A DNA stretch of 64,000 bases. Source: Gallaecimonas sp045291545 (GTDB taxonomy: Bacteria > Pseudomonadota > Gammaproteobacteria > Enterobacterales > Gallaecimonadaceae). The stretch is from positions 1,860,001 to 1,924,000 of the forward strand of contig NZ_CP149514.1 of the NCBI RefSeq assembly GCF_045291545.1. Reading direction: 5' to 3'. The notes under the pieces are model-generated. The model had not been told where the DNA came from, did no database searches, and was given only the letters and a program-made list of their open reading frames with translations. Below are positions 8,052 to 15,812 of this stretch, in pieces. The stretch's first letter is position 1. Each line of letters begins with the position of its first letter. Made by a program: the position numbers and the translations under genes.

Positions 8052-9100
8052 TGTTAGGCATCGCCAGTTCTCCCCACAGCCACCAGCGGCGCACCACCGG
8101 TCAGGTTATGCGCCTGGTGGCCTACGCCACCGTGCCCGGCGTGGCAGCTCTTTGGTACTTCTTTGGTTACGGGGTGTTGATCAACATCGCCTTTGCCAGC
8201 CTGGTTGCCCTGTGCACTGAAGGCGCCATCTTGGTACTGCGCCGGCGCAGTCTGTGGCAGCTGACGGATTGTTCAGCCCTGCTGACCGCCATCCTGCTGG
8301 CCATAGCCCTACCCCCCACAGCACCTTGGTGGCTGCTGCTAATTGGCACTGTGTTTGCGATTCTGGTGGCCAAACAGCTCTACGGCGGGATCGGCCAGAA
8401 CCTCTTCAACCCGGCCATGGCCGCTTATGTGCTGCTGCTGATCTCGTTTCCGGTACAAATGACCAACTGGTTGCCGCCACAAAGCCTGGCTGCTAACACC
8501 CCGAGTTTTGCCGACAGCTTGAGCCTGACCTTTACCGGCCAAACCACTGACGGTTTTGCCGCCCATCAACTGGATCAGGGCCTGGACGGGCGTAGCCAGG
8601 CTACGCCCCTGGATACCCTGAAAACCGATTTGGGCCGGGGCCTGACTGCCGAAGAGTCGATGAAAAAACCGCTGTTTGGCGGCATTGGCGGGTTCGGATG
8701 GAACTGGGCCAACCTCGGCTTCTTGCTGGGCGGCCTGCTGTTGCTATGGCAACGGGTGATCACCTGGCATATCCCCGCCGGGGTGCTGGGAGGGCTTTTT
8801 GTCAGTGCCCTGGCCGGCTACCTGCTGCACCCGGATGCAGCAGGTTCACCGCTGTTTCACCTGTTCAGTGGTGCCGCCATGTTCGGGGCTTTTTTCATTG
8901 CCACAGATCCGGTAACCGCCGCCACCTCCGCCAAAGGGCGACTGATTTTCGGTTTGTTGATCGGGGTGTTGACCTACCTCATCCGGGTACTGGGCGGCTA
9001 CCCGGACGCTATCGCCTTTGCCGTACTGATCGGCAATATGGCCGCACCGCTGCTCGATACTGTCACCCGGCCCCAGAGTTTTGGTGAGGAGAAACACTAA
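8051..9100 (+). CDS. rsxD: Electron transport complex subunit RsxD
   Basis: A 349-residue NqrB/RnfD-type integral membrane subunit with about nine to ten helices. SQATPLDTLK (~residue 180) carries the threonine that covalently binds FMN in this family. The start codon overlaps the rsxC stop (TAATG), and the end overlaps rsxG in the same way, so the operon is tightly coupled. Confidence 0.97.
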   Translation: MLGIASSPHSHQRRTTGQVMRLVAYATVPGVAALWYFFGYGVLINIAFASLVALCTEGAILVLRRRSLWQLTDCSALLTAILLAIALPPTAPWWLLLIGTVFAILVAKQLYGGIGQNLFNPAMAAYVLLLISFPVQMTNWLPPQSLAANTPSFADSLSLTFTGQTTDGFAAHQLDQGLDGRSQATPLDTLKTDLGRGLTAEESMKKPLFGGIGGFGWNWANLGFLLGGLLLLWQRVITWHIPAGVLGGLFVSALAGYLLHPDAAGSPLFHLFSGAAMFGAFFIATDPVTAATSAKGRLIFGLLIGVLTYLIRVLGGYPDAIAFAVLIGNMAAPLLDTVTRPQSFGEEKH

Positions 9101-9741
9101 TGTTGCTGAGTGCCGCGCGAAAAAACGGTTTGATCCTCGGTGCCTTTGCCCTGGCTGCCACAGCCTTGTTGGCGGGCACTTACCAGCTGACCAAAGGCCG
9201 TATTGCCGAGCAAAAAGAAGCGCAGAAGCTGGCTATTCTCAACGCCCTGATCGCCCCTTCATCCCACGACAACAGCCTGTTCAATGACTGCACTTTGGTA
9301 CATGACCGCAGCGCCCTGGGCAGCCGTGATGCCATGCCCGTATATCGCGCCCGCAAACAGGGGGCGCCGGTGGCCATCGCCATGCAAACGGTCGCCCCTG
9401 ACGGCTACAGTGGTGCCATTTCATTGATGGTTGCCATGCAATATCCCAGTGGCACCCTGCTGGGTGTTGATGTGCTTGAAGATCAGGAAACACCCGGGCT
9501 GGGCGACAAAATCGAGAAACGTAAAAGTGACTGGCTGACGCATTTTGTCGGCACCGCACCTGCCGGCCCCAACGATCCGAACTGGGGCGTCAAAAAAGAC
9601 GGTGGCCAGTTTGATCAATTCACCGGTGCCACCATCACCCCCAGAGCAGTGGTAAAAGCCGTCGGCAAGGCAGTATTGTATTTTCGCCAGCATAAACAGG
9701 CACTTTTTGCCGCACCCAGTGATTGTGGAGGCAGCCAATGA
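9100..9741 (+). CDS. rsxG: Electron transport complex subunit RsxG
   Basis: 213 residues with one N-terminal membrane helix (~10-30) and a periplasmic FMN-binding domain. DQFTGATITPRAVVKAV (~residue 168-184) is the conserved site of covalent FMN attachment through the threonine after GA. It overlaps rsxD upstream (TAATG) and rsxE downstream (ATGA). Confidence 0.97.
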   Translation: MLLSAARKNGLILGAFALAATALLAGTYQLTKGRIAEQKEAQKLAILNALIAPSSHDNSLFNDCTLVHDRSALGSRDAMPVYRARKQGAPVAIAMQTVAPDGYSGAISLMVAMQYPSGTLLGVDVLEDQETPGLGDKIEKRKSDWLTHFVGTAPAGPNDPNWGVKKDGGQFDQFTGATITPRAVVKAVGKAVLYFRQHKQALFAAPSDCGGSQ

Positions 9742-10433
9742 GTCAGTATAAAGACATTGCCCAGATGGGCCTGTGGAAGAATAACCCCGGGTTAGTTCAA
9801 CTGCTGGGGTTATGCCCGCTGCTGGCGGTCAGTAATACCCTGACCAACGCCCTGGGGTTGGGTATTGCTACCCTGATGGTGCTGGTGGCCTCTAACGCCA
9901 CGGTGTCGCTGGTACGCCACTGGGTTCCCAAAGAGATCCGCATGGCGGTGTTTGTGATGATCATTGCCGCCTTTGTGACGGCCGTAGAATTGGTGATGAC
10001 CGCTTTTGCTTACGGACTTTATCAGTCACTGGGGATCTTCATTCCGCTGATTGTGACCAACTGTGTGATCATGGGCCGGGCTGAGGCCTTTGCCTCAAAA
10101 AACGCAGTCGGAGTTGCCGCTTTCGATGGTCTGATGATGGGCCTTGGTTTTACCCTGGTGCTGGTGGTACTGGGCGGACTGCGGGAAGTCATTGGCCAGG
10201 GTACCCTGTTTGACGGCGCGGATTTGCTGCTCGGTGACTGGGCCAAAGGGCTGCGCATCGAAGTGTTCCATTTTGACAGCAAGTTCCTGGTAGCTCTGCT
10301 GCCGCCGGGGGCCTTTATTGGCCTGGGCTTTCTCATTGCTTTGAAAAAGACCATTGATATGCAGCGGGAAAAACGTCAGGTGGCGGCGCCGGTTGCTAAA
10401 AGTCAGCGGGCACGTGTTACGGCCGAGTCATGA
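9738..10433 (+). CDS. rsxE: Electron transport complex subunit RsxE
   Basis: 231 residues, the same length as in E. coli, with six membrane helices. WKNNPGLVQLLGLCPLLAVSNTLTNALG is a family signature region matching the RsxA fold. The start is the ATG overlapping the rsxG stop; an in-frame ATG five codons earlier is less likely. It is followed by nth with an ATGA overlap. Confidence 0.97.
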   Translation: MSQYKDIAQMGLWKNNPGLVQLLGLCPLLAVSNTLTNALGLGIATLMVLVASNATVSLVRHWVPKEIRMAVFVMIIAAFVTAVELVMTAFAYGLYQSLGIFIPLIVTNCVIMGRAEAFASKNAVGVAAFDGLMMGLGFTLVLVVLGGLREVIGQGTLFDGADLLLGDWAKGLRIEVFHFDSKFLVALLPPGAFIGLGFLIALKKTIDMQREKRQVAAPVAKSQRARVTAES

Positions 10434-11065
10434 ATAAACAAAAACGTCTGGCGATTTTTACACGGTTGCGGGACGCCAACCCGCACCCGACCACCGAACT
10501 GCACTTTTCCAGCCCCTTTGAACTGCTGGTGGCTGTTACCTTATCGGCTCAGGCTACTGATGTCGGCGTTAACAAGGCTACCGCCAAGCTCTTCCCGGTG
10601 GCGAATACGCCGCAGGCCATCTGGGATCTGGGAGTCGATGGCCTGAAGGAATACATCAAAACCATCGGCTTGTTTAACGCCAAGGCAGAGAACGTTCATA
10701 AGATGTGCCGTATCCTGCTGGATAAGCATCAGGGCCAGGTACCCGAAAACCGTGAGGCGCTAGAAGCGCTACCCGGTGTCGGCCGCAAAACCGCCAATGT
10801 GGTACTGAACACGGCTTTTGGCTGGCCTACCATCGCTGTCGATACCCATATTTTCCGGGTATCAAACCGTACCAAGTTTGCCGCCGGCAAGGATGTCCGG
10901 GCGGTGGAAGACAAGCTGGAAAAAGTAGTACCGAAAGAATTCAAGGTGGATGTCCACCATTGGTTGATCCTCCATGGCCGCTATACCTGTATAGCCCGCA
11001 AGCCGCGCTGCGGCTCCTGCATTATCGAGGATCTGTGTGAATACAAAGACAAAACGGAAATCTAG
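10430..11065 (+). CDS. nth: Endonuclease III
   Basis: A 211-residue DNA glycosylase/AP lyase that removes oxidised pyrimidines. The helix-hairpin-helix motif LPGVGRKTANVV carries the catalytic lysine, the catalytic aspartate is in AVDTHIFRVSNR, and a C-terminal [4Fe-4S] cluster is held by Cys-X6-Cys-X2-Cys-X5-Cys. It is translationally coupled to rsxE, the same arrangement as in E. coli. That may put supply of a repair enzyme together with a redox complex. Confidence 0.98.
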   Translation: MNKQKRLAIFTRLRDANPHPTTELHFSSPFELLVAVTLSAQATDVGVNKATAKLFPVANTPQAIWDLGVDGLKEYIKTIGLFNAKAENVHKMCRILLDKHQGQVPENREALEALPGVGRKTANVVLNTAFGWPTIAVDTHIFRVSNRTKFAAGKDVRAVEDKLEKVVPKEFKVDVHHWLILHGRYTCIARKPRCGSCIIEDLCEYKDKTEI

Positions 11066-11076
11066 CGAGGTTTATT

Positions 11077-11484
11077 ATGCGCATTTTGCACACCATGCTC
11101 CGGGTTGGCGACCTTGACCGCGCCGTTGCCTTTTACACCGAGGTACTGGGCATGAAGCTGCTCCGCCAGTCTGACAACCCACAATACAAGTACACCCTGG
11201 CTTTTGTGGGCTACGGTGACGAAAAAGACGAAGCCGTGCTGGAGCTGACCTACAACTGGGGCGTTGATAGCTACGAGCTGGGCAATGCATACGGTCATGT
11301 AGCCATTGAAGTGGACGACATTTACGGCGTGTGCGAGCAGGTCAAAGCCAAAGGCGGTAAAGTGACCCGCGAACCCGGCCCGGTAAAAGGCGGCAGCACC
11401 GTCATTGCCTTTGTCGAAGATCCCGATGGCTACAAAATCGAGTTCATCGGCAAGAAGGACGCTGGCCAGGGCCTTGGCAACTGA
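11077..11484 (+). CDS. gloA: Lactoylglutathione lyase (glyoxalase I)
   Basis: 135 residues, equal to E. coli GloA. It converts the methylglyoxal-glutathione hemithioacetal to S-lactoylglutathione in the cytosol. The metal ligands are visible: His in ILHTML, Glu in LELTYNWG, His in YGHVAIEVDD and Glu in YKIEFI. The ribosome site GAGG lies before the ATG, the gene follows nth by 11 bp, and a bidirectional terminator follows. Confidence 0.98.
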   Translation: MRILHTMLRVGDLDRAVAFYTEVLGMKLLRQSDNPQYKYTLAFVGYGDEKDEAVLELTYNWGVDSYELGNAYGHVAIEVDDIYGVCEQVKAKGGKVTREPGPVKGGSTVIAFVEDPDGYKIEFIGKKDAGQGLGN

Positions 11485-11488
11485 CCAT

Positions 11489-11516
11489 AAAAAGGCGCCG
11501 TACGGCGCCTTTTTTA
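11489..11516. terminator. Bidirectional intrinsic terminator between gloA and motY
   Basis: AGGCGCCGTACGGCGCCT is a perfect palindrome flanked by A and T runs, so it can end both the gloA transcript and the convergent motY transcript. Confidence 0.9.
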
Positions 11517-11517
11517 G

Positions 11518-12384
11518 TTAGCGTTCAACGTGGATCACCACTCGCCGGTTAAGGGCTCGGCCCTGCTCGGTCTCGTTGGAGGCAATGTGGCGCTTCTCAC
11601 CATAGCCTGCGGTGCTGATACGCGCTGCCGGTAAGCCCTTACTGACCAGATAGTCTTTGATGGCTCTGGCCCGCTTTTCTGACAATTGCTGGTTCAGCCA
11701 GCGGCCACCGTAGGAATCGGAATAGGCTGAAACTTCCACCTTACTAAAGGCATTGTCATTTTTCAGATACTGACCCAGCAAGTCCAGGCGCTGCCGCGAG
11801 TCGAGGGTCAGCTCGGGCGAGTTTTTCTTGTAAGTCAGCACAGAAAAGCGGATATCGTCAAAGCTGACCGGCAGCAAGCTGCTGACACAGCTCATAAACT
11901 GCTGATAGCCCTGCTTGAAGTTACTGGCAGACAAGGCTACAGACACCACATTACGACCCAGGCGATCTTTATAGGTGAAGGTGGGCAGGTAGCCGGCATC
12001 CAGCTCCGAGAGCATGTCCCAGGCCCTATCATCGTTCACTTGTGCCGGGTAATGCGGATACAGTGGTACTGTGCCCAGTGATTGCGTACTACGGCCCGGC
12101 TGCCAGGGCGGCGGCACACTGGCCAGCGTCGCTTTCACCTGATGCGATGGCGCATCACGTAACGACAGTTCAAAAAGCAGGTTTTCCTTGCGACTGGCAC
12201 GGGCACTAAAGACCGCCGTGCCGTAATGCGGAATGCTGTGTTCAAGGCGGCATTGCAGGGGGTTGGCTGCGGTAACCCGCCAATCAGACTGGCCGACGCC
12301 GGCGGCGTAATAACGCATGCCCGCATCCGCTGGCAAACCCAGCAAGGTCGTCGCGATAGCAGCCAATGTCAGTGTTCGAACCAT
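11518..12384 (-). CDS. motY: Sodium-type flagellar stator-associated protein MotY
   Basis: 288 residues: signal peptide (~1-22), then the MotY N-terminal domain, which begins GMRYYAAGVGQSDWRV with LQCRLEHSIPHYGTAVFSAR. An OmpA-like peptidoglycan-binding domain follows (~165-285; NQQLSEKRARAIKDYL, STAGYGEKRH, NRRVVIHV). MotY forms the T ring that holds PomA/PomB or MotA/B stators in polar sodium-driven flagella. The start at 12384 has AGGGGGA upstream and the first residues make a signal peptide. A near-consensus sigma-28 promoter precedes it, and it is divergent from rnt, an order also found in Vibrio and Pseudomonas relatives. Confidence 0.93.
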   Translation of the reverse strand: MVRTLTLAAIATTLLGLPADAGMRYYAAGVGQSDWRVTAANPLQCRLEHSIPHYGTAVFSARASRKENLLFELSLRDAPSHQVKATLASVPPPWQPGRSTQSLGTVPLYPHYPAQVNDDRAWDMLSELDAGYLPTFTYKDRLGRNVVSVALSASNFKQGYQQFMSCVSSLLPVSFDDIRFSVLTYKKNSPELTLDSRQRLDLLGQYLKNDNAFSKVEVSAYSDSYGGRWLNQQLSEKRARAIKDYLVSKGLPAARISTAGYGEKRHIASNETEQGRALNRRVVIHVER

Positions 12385-12406
12385 AGTTCCCCCTCTTCCA
12401 TTGAAG

Positions 12407-12433
12407 ATGTCGGCCTGCGGCCAACAAACTTTA
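12407..12433 (-). promoter_or_regulatory. Sigma-28 (FliA) promoter for motY
   Basis: Read on the minus strand: TAAAGTTT, an 11-base spacer, then GCCGACAT. This matches the FliA consensus TAAAGTTT-N11-GCCGATAA at all eight -35 positions and six of eight -10 positions. It ends 22 bp before the motY start. Confidence 0.8.
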
Positions 12434-12487
12434 GGGTTGCGGTGGCTTTTGTCATAATGGCGCACCTTTGACTCAGCCAGGAATACC

Positions 12488-13144
12488 ATGTCCACCCTGT
12501 TCAGCCAGCGATTTCGCGGTTTCTACCCGGTTATCATCGATGTGGAAACAGCCGGTTTTAATGCCAGTACCGACGCCCTGCTACAAATCGCGGCCACCTT
12601 GGTTGACATGAATGACGAAGGTCAGTTGGTGGTTACTGACACCTTTTTTCATAATGTTTTGCCCTTTGAAGGGGCCAACCTGGAAGACGCCGCACTGAAG
12701 TTTACCGGCATTACCGACCCCTGGCATCCGCTACGCATGGCGGTCAGTGAAAGCGAAGCGCTCAAGGATATTTTCAAGGTAGTACGTAAAGGCATGAAAG
12801 CCGCTGGCTGCCAGCGCGCCATTCTGGTGGGCCACAATGCCGCCTTTGACCTGAACTTTCTCAATGCCACCATTGAACGTACCGGCCACAAGCGTTCGCC
12901 CTTCCACCCCTTTGTCAATTTTGACACCACCACCCTGGCGGCGCTGGCGCTGGGTCAAACCGTGCTGGCTAAAGCCTGCGAAACCGCCGGCATAGCCTTT
13001 TCCAATGCTGACGCCCACGCCGCCAATTACGACGCTGAGCGCACCGCTCAATTGTTCTGCCATATCGTCAACCGCTATCAGGCACTGGGCGGCTGGCCGC
13101 TACCTGAAGCCGGTAGCGACACGGAGCAAACAACCGGTACTTGA
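12488..13144 (+). CDS. rnt: Ribonuclease T
   Basis: A 218-residue DEDDh-type 3'-5' exoribonuclease that trims tRNA 3' ends and matures 5S and 23S rRNA. The acidic motifs are visible: the first in IIDVETAGFN, the second in GHNAAFDLNFL, the third in HAANYDAERTAQLF. The ATG follows a short AGGAATACC ribosome site. Divergent from motY and followed by the lysC leader. Confidence 0.97.
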   Translation: MSTLFSQRFRGFYPVIIDVETAGFNASTDALLQIAATLVDMNDEGQLVVTDTFFHNVLPFEGANLEDAALKFTGITDPWHPLRMAVSESEALKDIFKVVRKGMKAAGCQRAILVGHNAAFDLNFLNATIERTGHKRSPFHPFVNFDTTTLAALALGQTVLAKACETAGIAFSNADAHAANYDAERTAQLFCHIVNRYQALGGWPLPEAGSDTEQTTGT

Positions 13145-13193
13145 ATTTAGCTAACGCTTTTGGAACACTGCGCCAGTCCTGAATTATTTTGGG

Positions 13194-13357
13194 ATCAGAA
13201 GAGGCGCGTTAGCCAGGTAACCAGCAGAAGGGGCCTTTCCCGTTGCATGCTGGCCAGGGGGCCAACGCCGAGATGACCGGGCGCAAAGGCACGCCAGGTC
13301 ATCGGTCAGACAGGTTGAATCCTGTTGACTGTCACCTATAGGTGGAGCGCTTCTGGT
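13194..13357 (+). promoter_or_regulatory. Lysine riboswitch (L box)
   Basis: The lysC leader shows the lysine-riboswitch core: AGAGGCGCG on the 5' side, GGGCGCAAAGGCACGCC in the middle, and GGTGGAGCGCTTCTG on the 3' side. P1 pairs 13194-13201 with 13350-13357 (AUCAGAAG with CUUCUGGU). A further hairpin, GACAGGTTGAATCCTGTTGACTGTC, lies at about 13308-13333. The placement before lysC matches E. coli and Bacillus. Confidence 0.9.
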
Positions 13358-13419
13358 TCAGCAGCTGGTCTTTTGTCTGCCCGTGCCAAGGCGCTCTCTT
13401 TGCGTGTTTTCAAGGAGAG
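13345..13419 (+). promoter_or_regulatory. Expression platform of the lysine riboswitch: ribosome-site hairpin and its competitor
   Basis: CUCUCUUU (13394-13401) can pair over all eight bases, one being G-U, with AAGGAGAG (13412-13419), the lysC ribosome site. The upstream GAGCGC (13345-13350) lies in the conserved riboswitch junction and P1. It is exactly complementary to GCGCUC (13391-13396), which overlaps the sequestering strand. The two pairings exclude each other. There is no U-run terminator, so control is probably translational. Confidence 0.65.
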
Positions 13420-13421
13420 CT

Positions 13422-14765
13422 ATGAACATCCCCGCTACCCGCGTACTGAAATTTGGCGGCACCTCCGTAGCCGACAGCGCCGCCCAACGGCGCAGTGCCA
13501 ATATTGTTGCCCAGCAGGCTGAAACCCGTATTGTCGTGGTCAGTGCTGCCGCTGGTATTACCAATGCCCTGGTTGGTCTCAGCCAGGCCGTCGATGACGC
13601 GGCTGCCGGTGCTTTTCGCTCCCTGATCCATGAACGTCAGCAGCACTTTTTTGACAGTTTGGGCGGCCCCGACCACCTTAAGGCGCCCTTTTGGCAACTG
13701 CTGGAGGAGCTGGATGCCGCCGGCCCCTGCCAGGGGGTAGCCCGTGATCGCTTGTTGTCGTTGGGAGAGCGCTTCTCCAGTTTGTTTTTTACCGAACGTC
13801 TGCGTCAGTTAGGGCTGCCCGCCGTACAGCTGCCCGCCAGCTTTTTGATTGCAACCGATGCCAACCACGGGCATGCCGAGCCGATACTGGCGGCGACACG
13901 CCAGCAGGTGCAAGTGAGCCTGGCTGACCACCCCGAACAAATTCTGGTTACCGAAGGCTTCATCGGCGCTGACAGTAACGGCAATATCACCACCCTTGGC
14001 CGCGGTGGTTCAGATTACTCGGCAGCCCTGCTGGCCGAAGCCGCCGATGCCGACTGGGTGGAGATCTGGACCGATGTCAACGGGCTGTGCAGTACCGATC
14101 CAAGACTGGTACCCCAAGCCCAGCCGCTCGCCGAGCTCTCTTTTGCCCAGGCTGCAGAGTTGGCTACCTTTGGCGCCAAGATCTTACACCCCAAAACCCT
14201 CTGGCCAGCGATGCGCCATAATATCCCGGTGTTCATCGGCTCGACCCTCGAGGGGAACGGCGGCACCGTCATCCGCCGCGAAATCAGTGGCCAACGGCGC
14301 TATGCCGCCCTGGCACTGCGCAAAAACCAAACCCTGCTCAATATCACCAGCCCGGACATGCTTTACAGCTACGGATTTTTGGCCCGCGCTTTCAGCTTGC
14401 TGGCCAAACACCAGATCTCCGTCGACTTAGTGACCACCTCGGAGATCTCTATCGCCCTGACCCTGGATGAACGGGGCTCTGAACAAGCGCTGTCACAGGC
14501 CGTTCTGGATGAACTCAAAGAGTTGGGAACCGTGGAGGTACAGCAAGGCCTGGCCCTGGTGGCGCTGGTTGGTGACAACCTCAATACCAGCCCGAAAGTT
14601 GCGGCCGACGTTTTTGCCGCGCTCGGTGATATCAATGTCAGCCTGATCTGCCACGGCGCCAGCCCCCACAATCTGTGCTTGCTGGTTGCTGACAGCGATG
14701 GTCCACAAGCCATTAAAAGGTTGCATGCCCGGCTGTTTGAAAAGGCCAATATAGTGGCGGCCTGA
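13422..14765 (+). CDS. lysC: Lysine-sensitive aspartokinase III
   Basis: A 447-residue aspartate kinase, the first step of the Lys/Thr/Met family pathway. The N-terminal LKFGGTSVADSAAQ is the kinase signature. DSNGNITTLGRGGSDYSAAL is the substrate/ATP loop, and two ACT domains for lysine binding fill the last ~140 residues. The length matches E. coli LysC. I chose the ATG at 13422, with AAGGAGAG three bases upstream; an earlier in-frame ATG at 13383 lies in the riboswitch expression platform. A GGCGGCC/GGCCGCC hairpin overlaps the stop (14756-14774) but has no T run. The riboswitch makes it feedback-controlled at RNA level, besides likely allostery. Confidence 0.97.
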   Translation: MNIPATRVLKFGGTSVADSAAQRRSANIVAQQAETRIVVVSAAAGITNALVGLSQAVDDAAAGAFRSLIHERQQHFFDSLGGPDHLKAPFWQLLEELDAAGPCQGVARDRLLSLGERFSSLFFTERLRQLGLPAVQLPASFLIATDANHGHAEPILAATRQQVQVSLADHPEQILVTEGFIGADSNGNITTLGRGGSDYSAALLAEAADADWVEIWTDVNGLCSTDPRLVPQAQPLAELSFAQAAELATFGAKILHPKTLWPAMRHNIPVFIGSTLEGNGGTVIRREISGQRRYAALALRKNQTLLNITSPDMLYSYGFLARAFSLLAKHQISVDLVTTSEISIALTLDERGSEQALSQAVLDELKELGTVEVQQGLALVALVGDNLNTSPKVAADVFAALGDINVSLICHGASPHNLCLLVADSDGPQAIKRLHARLFEKANIVAA

Positions 14766-14905
14766 ACGGCCGCCGCGAGCAGCAGGATTTGTTTGAAAAG
14801 GCAGCAAATATCGCTAGGCTGACAAGGGCTTGTGCTATAAGATTCAGCACCTTTTTTCCGCGCCAGCAGCGCTATGCTGACGCCTCACGATCCAGGGAAG
14901 CACGA

Positions 14906-15811
14906 ATGAAAATTGGCATCCTGTCGCGAAACCCCGAACTGTACTCCACCCGCCGCCTGCTGGAGGCCGCGGAGCAGCGTGGCCATGAAGCAAAACTGCT
15001 GAACCATTTGCTGTGCTACATGAGCATAGCCTCACACCGGCCCAGTATTCATTACGGTGGTAAAGAGCTGGAAAACCCTGATGCCATCATTCCCCGTATT
15101 GGTGCTTCTGTAACCTTTTATGGTACGGCAGTGGTACGCCAGTTTGAGATGATGGGGGTCTATTGCCTGAATGAGTCCGTAGCCATTTCCCGCTCCCGTG
15201 ACAAACTGCGCAGCCTGCAACTGCTGGCTCGCAAAGGTATTGGCTTGCCGGTTACCGGTTTTGCCCACTCCACCACCGCTACCGATGACCTGATCAGCAT
15301 GGTTGGCGGTGCGCCGCTGGTGGTAAAACTGCTGGAAAGCACCCAGGGCAAAGGGGTGGTGTTAGCAGAAACCCGCAAGGCAGCAGAAAGTACCATCGAA
15401 GCTTTTCGTAGCCTCGGTGGCCGCTTTTTGGTGCAGGAGTACATCAAGGAAGCCGGCGGCGCCGATATCCGCTGTATTGTGGTGGGCGATAAAGTCGTGG
15501 CCTCCATGCAGCGCCAGGCAAAAGACGGTGAATTTCGCTCCAATCTGCACCGTGGCGGCAGTGCCAGCGCCATCAAAATCACCCCGGAAGAACGTTCCAC
15601 TGCCGTGCGCAGCGCCAAGATCATGGGCCTGGGCGTAGCCGGTGTCGATTTGCTGCGCTCCAACCATGGCCCACTGGTTATGGAAGTGAACAGCTCGCCA
15701 GGCCTCGAAGGCATTGAAAATGCCACCGGCGTCGATGTCGCCAGTGCCATCATCCGCCACATCGAAAAGAACGCCAAACCCAATGCCACCAGTACCCGGG
15801 GTAAAGGCTAA
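14906..15811 (+). CDS. rimK: Ribosomal protein S6--L-glutamate ligase
   Basis: A 301-residue ATP-grasp ligase of RimK type that adds glutamates to the C-terminus of ribosomal protein S6 and also makes poly-glutamate (family knowledge). MKIGILSRNPELYSTRRLLEAA is a typical start, KLLESTQGKGVVLAE and FLVQEYIKEAGGADIRC are nucleotide-binding segments, and MEVNSSPGLEGIE carries the metal ligands. The length matches the E. coli enzyme (300). Start at 14906; longer in-frame starts are unlikely. It is followed after one base by a zinc-peptidase-like gene, suggesting one transcript. Confidence 0.95.
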   Translation: MKIGILSRNPELYSTRRLLEAAEQRGHEAKLLNHLLCYMSIASHRPSIHYGGKELENPDAIIPRIGASVTFYGTAVVRQFEMMGVYCLNESVAISRSRDKLRSLQLLARKGIGLPVTGFAHSTTATDDLISMVGGAPLVVKLLESTQGKGVVLAETRKAAESTIEAFRSLGGRFLVQEYIKEAGGADIRCIVVGDKVVASMQRQAKDGEFRSNLHRGGSASAIKITPEERSTAVRSAKIMGLGVAGVDLLRSNHGPLVMEVNSSPGLEGIENATGVDVASAIIRHIEKNAKPNATSTRGKG

Positions 15812-15812
15812 G

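Noticed and set aside
14756..14774. Terminator after lysC
   Set aside because: The GGCGGCC/GGCCGCC hairpin has no T run; it may only stabilise the mRNA end.
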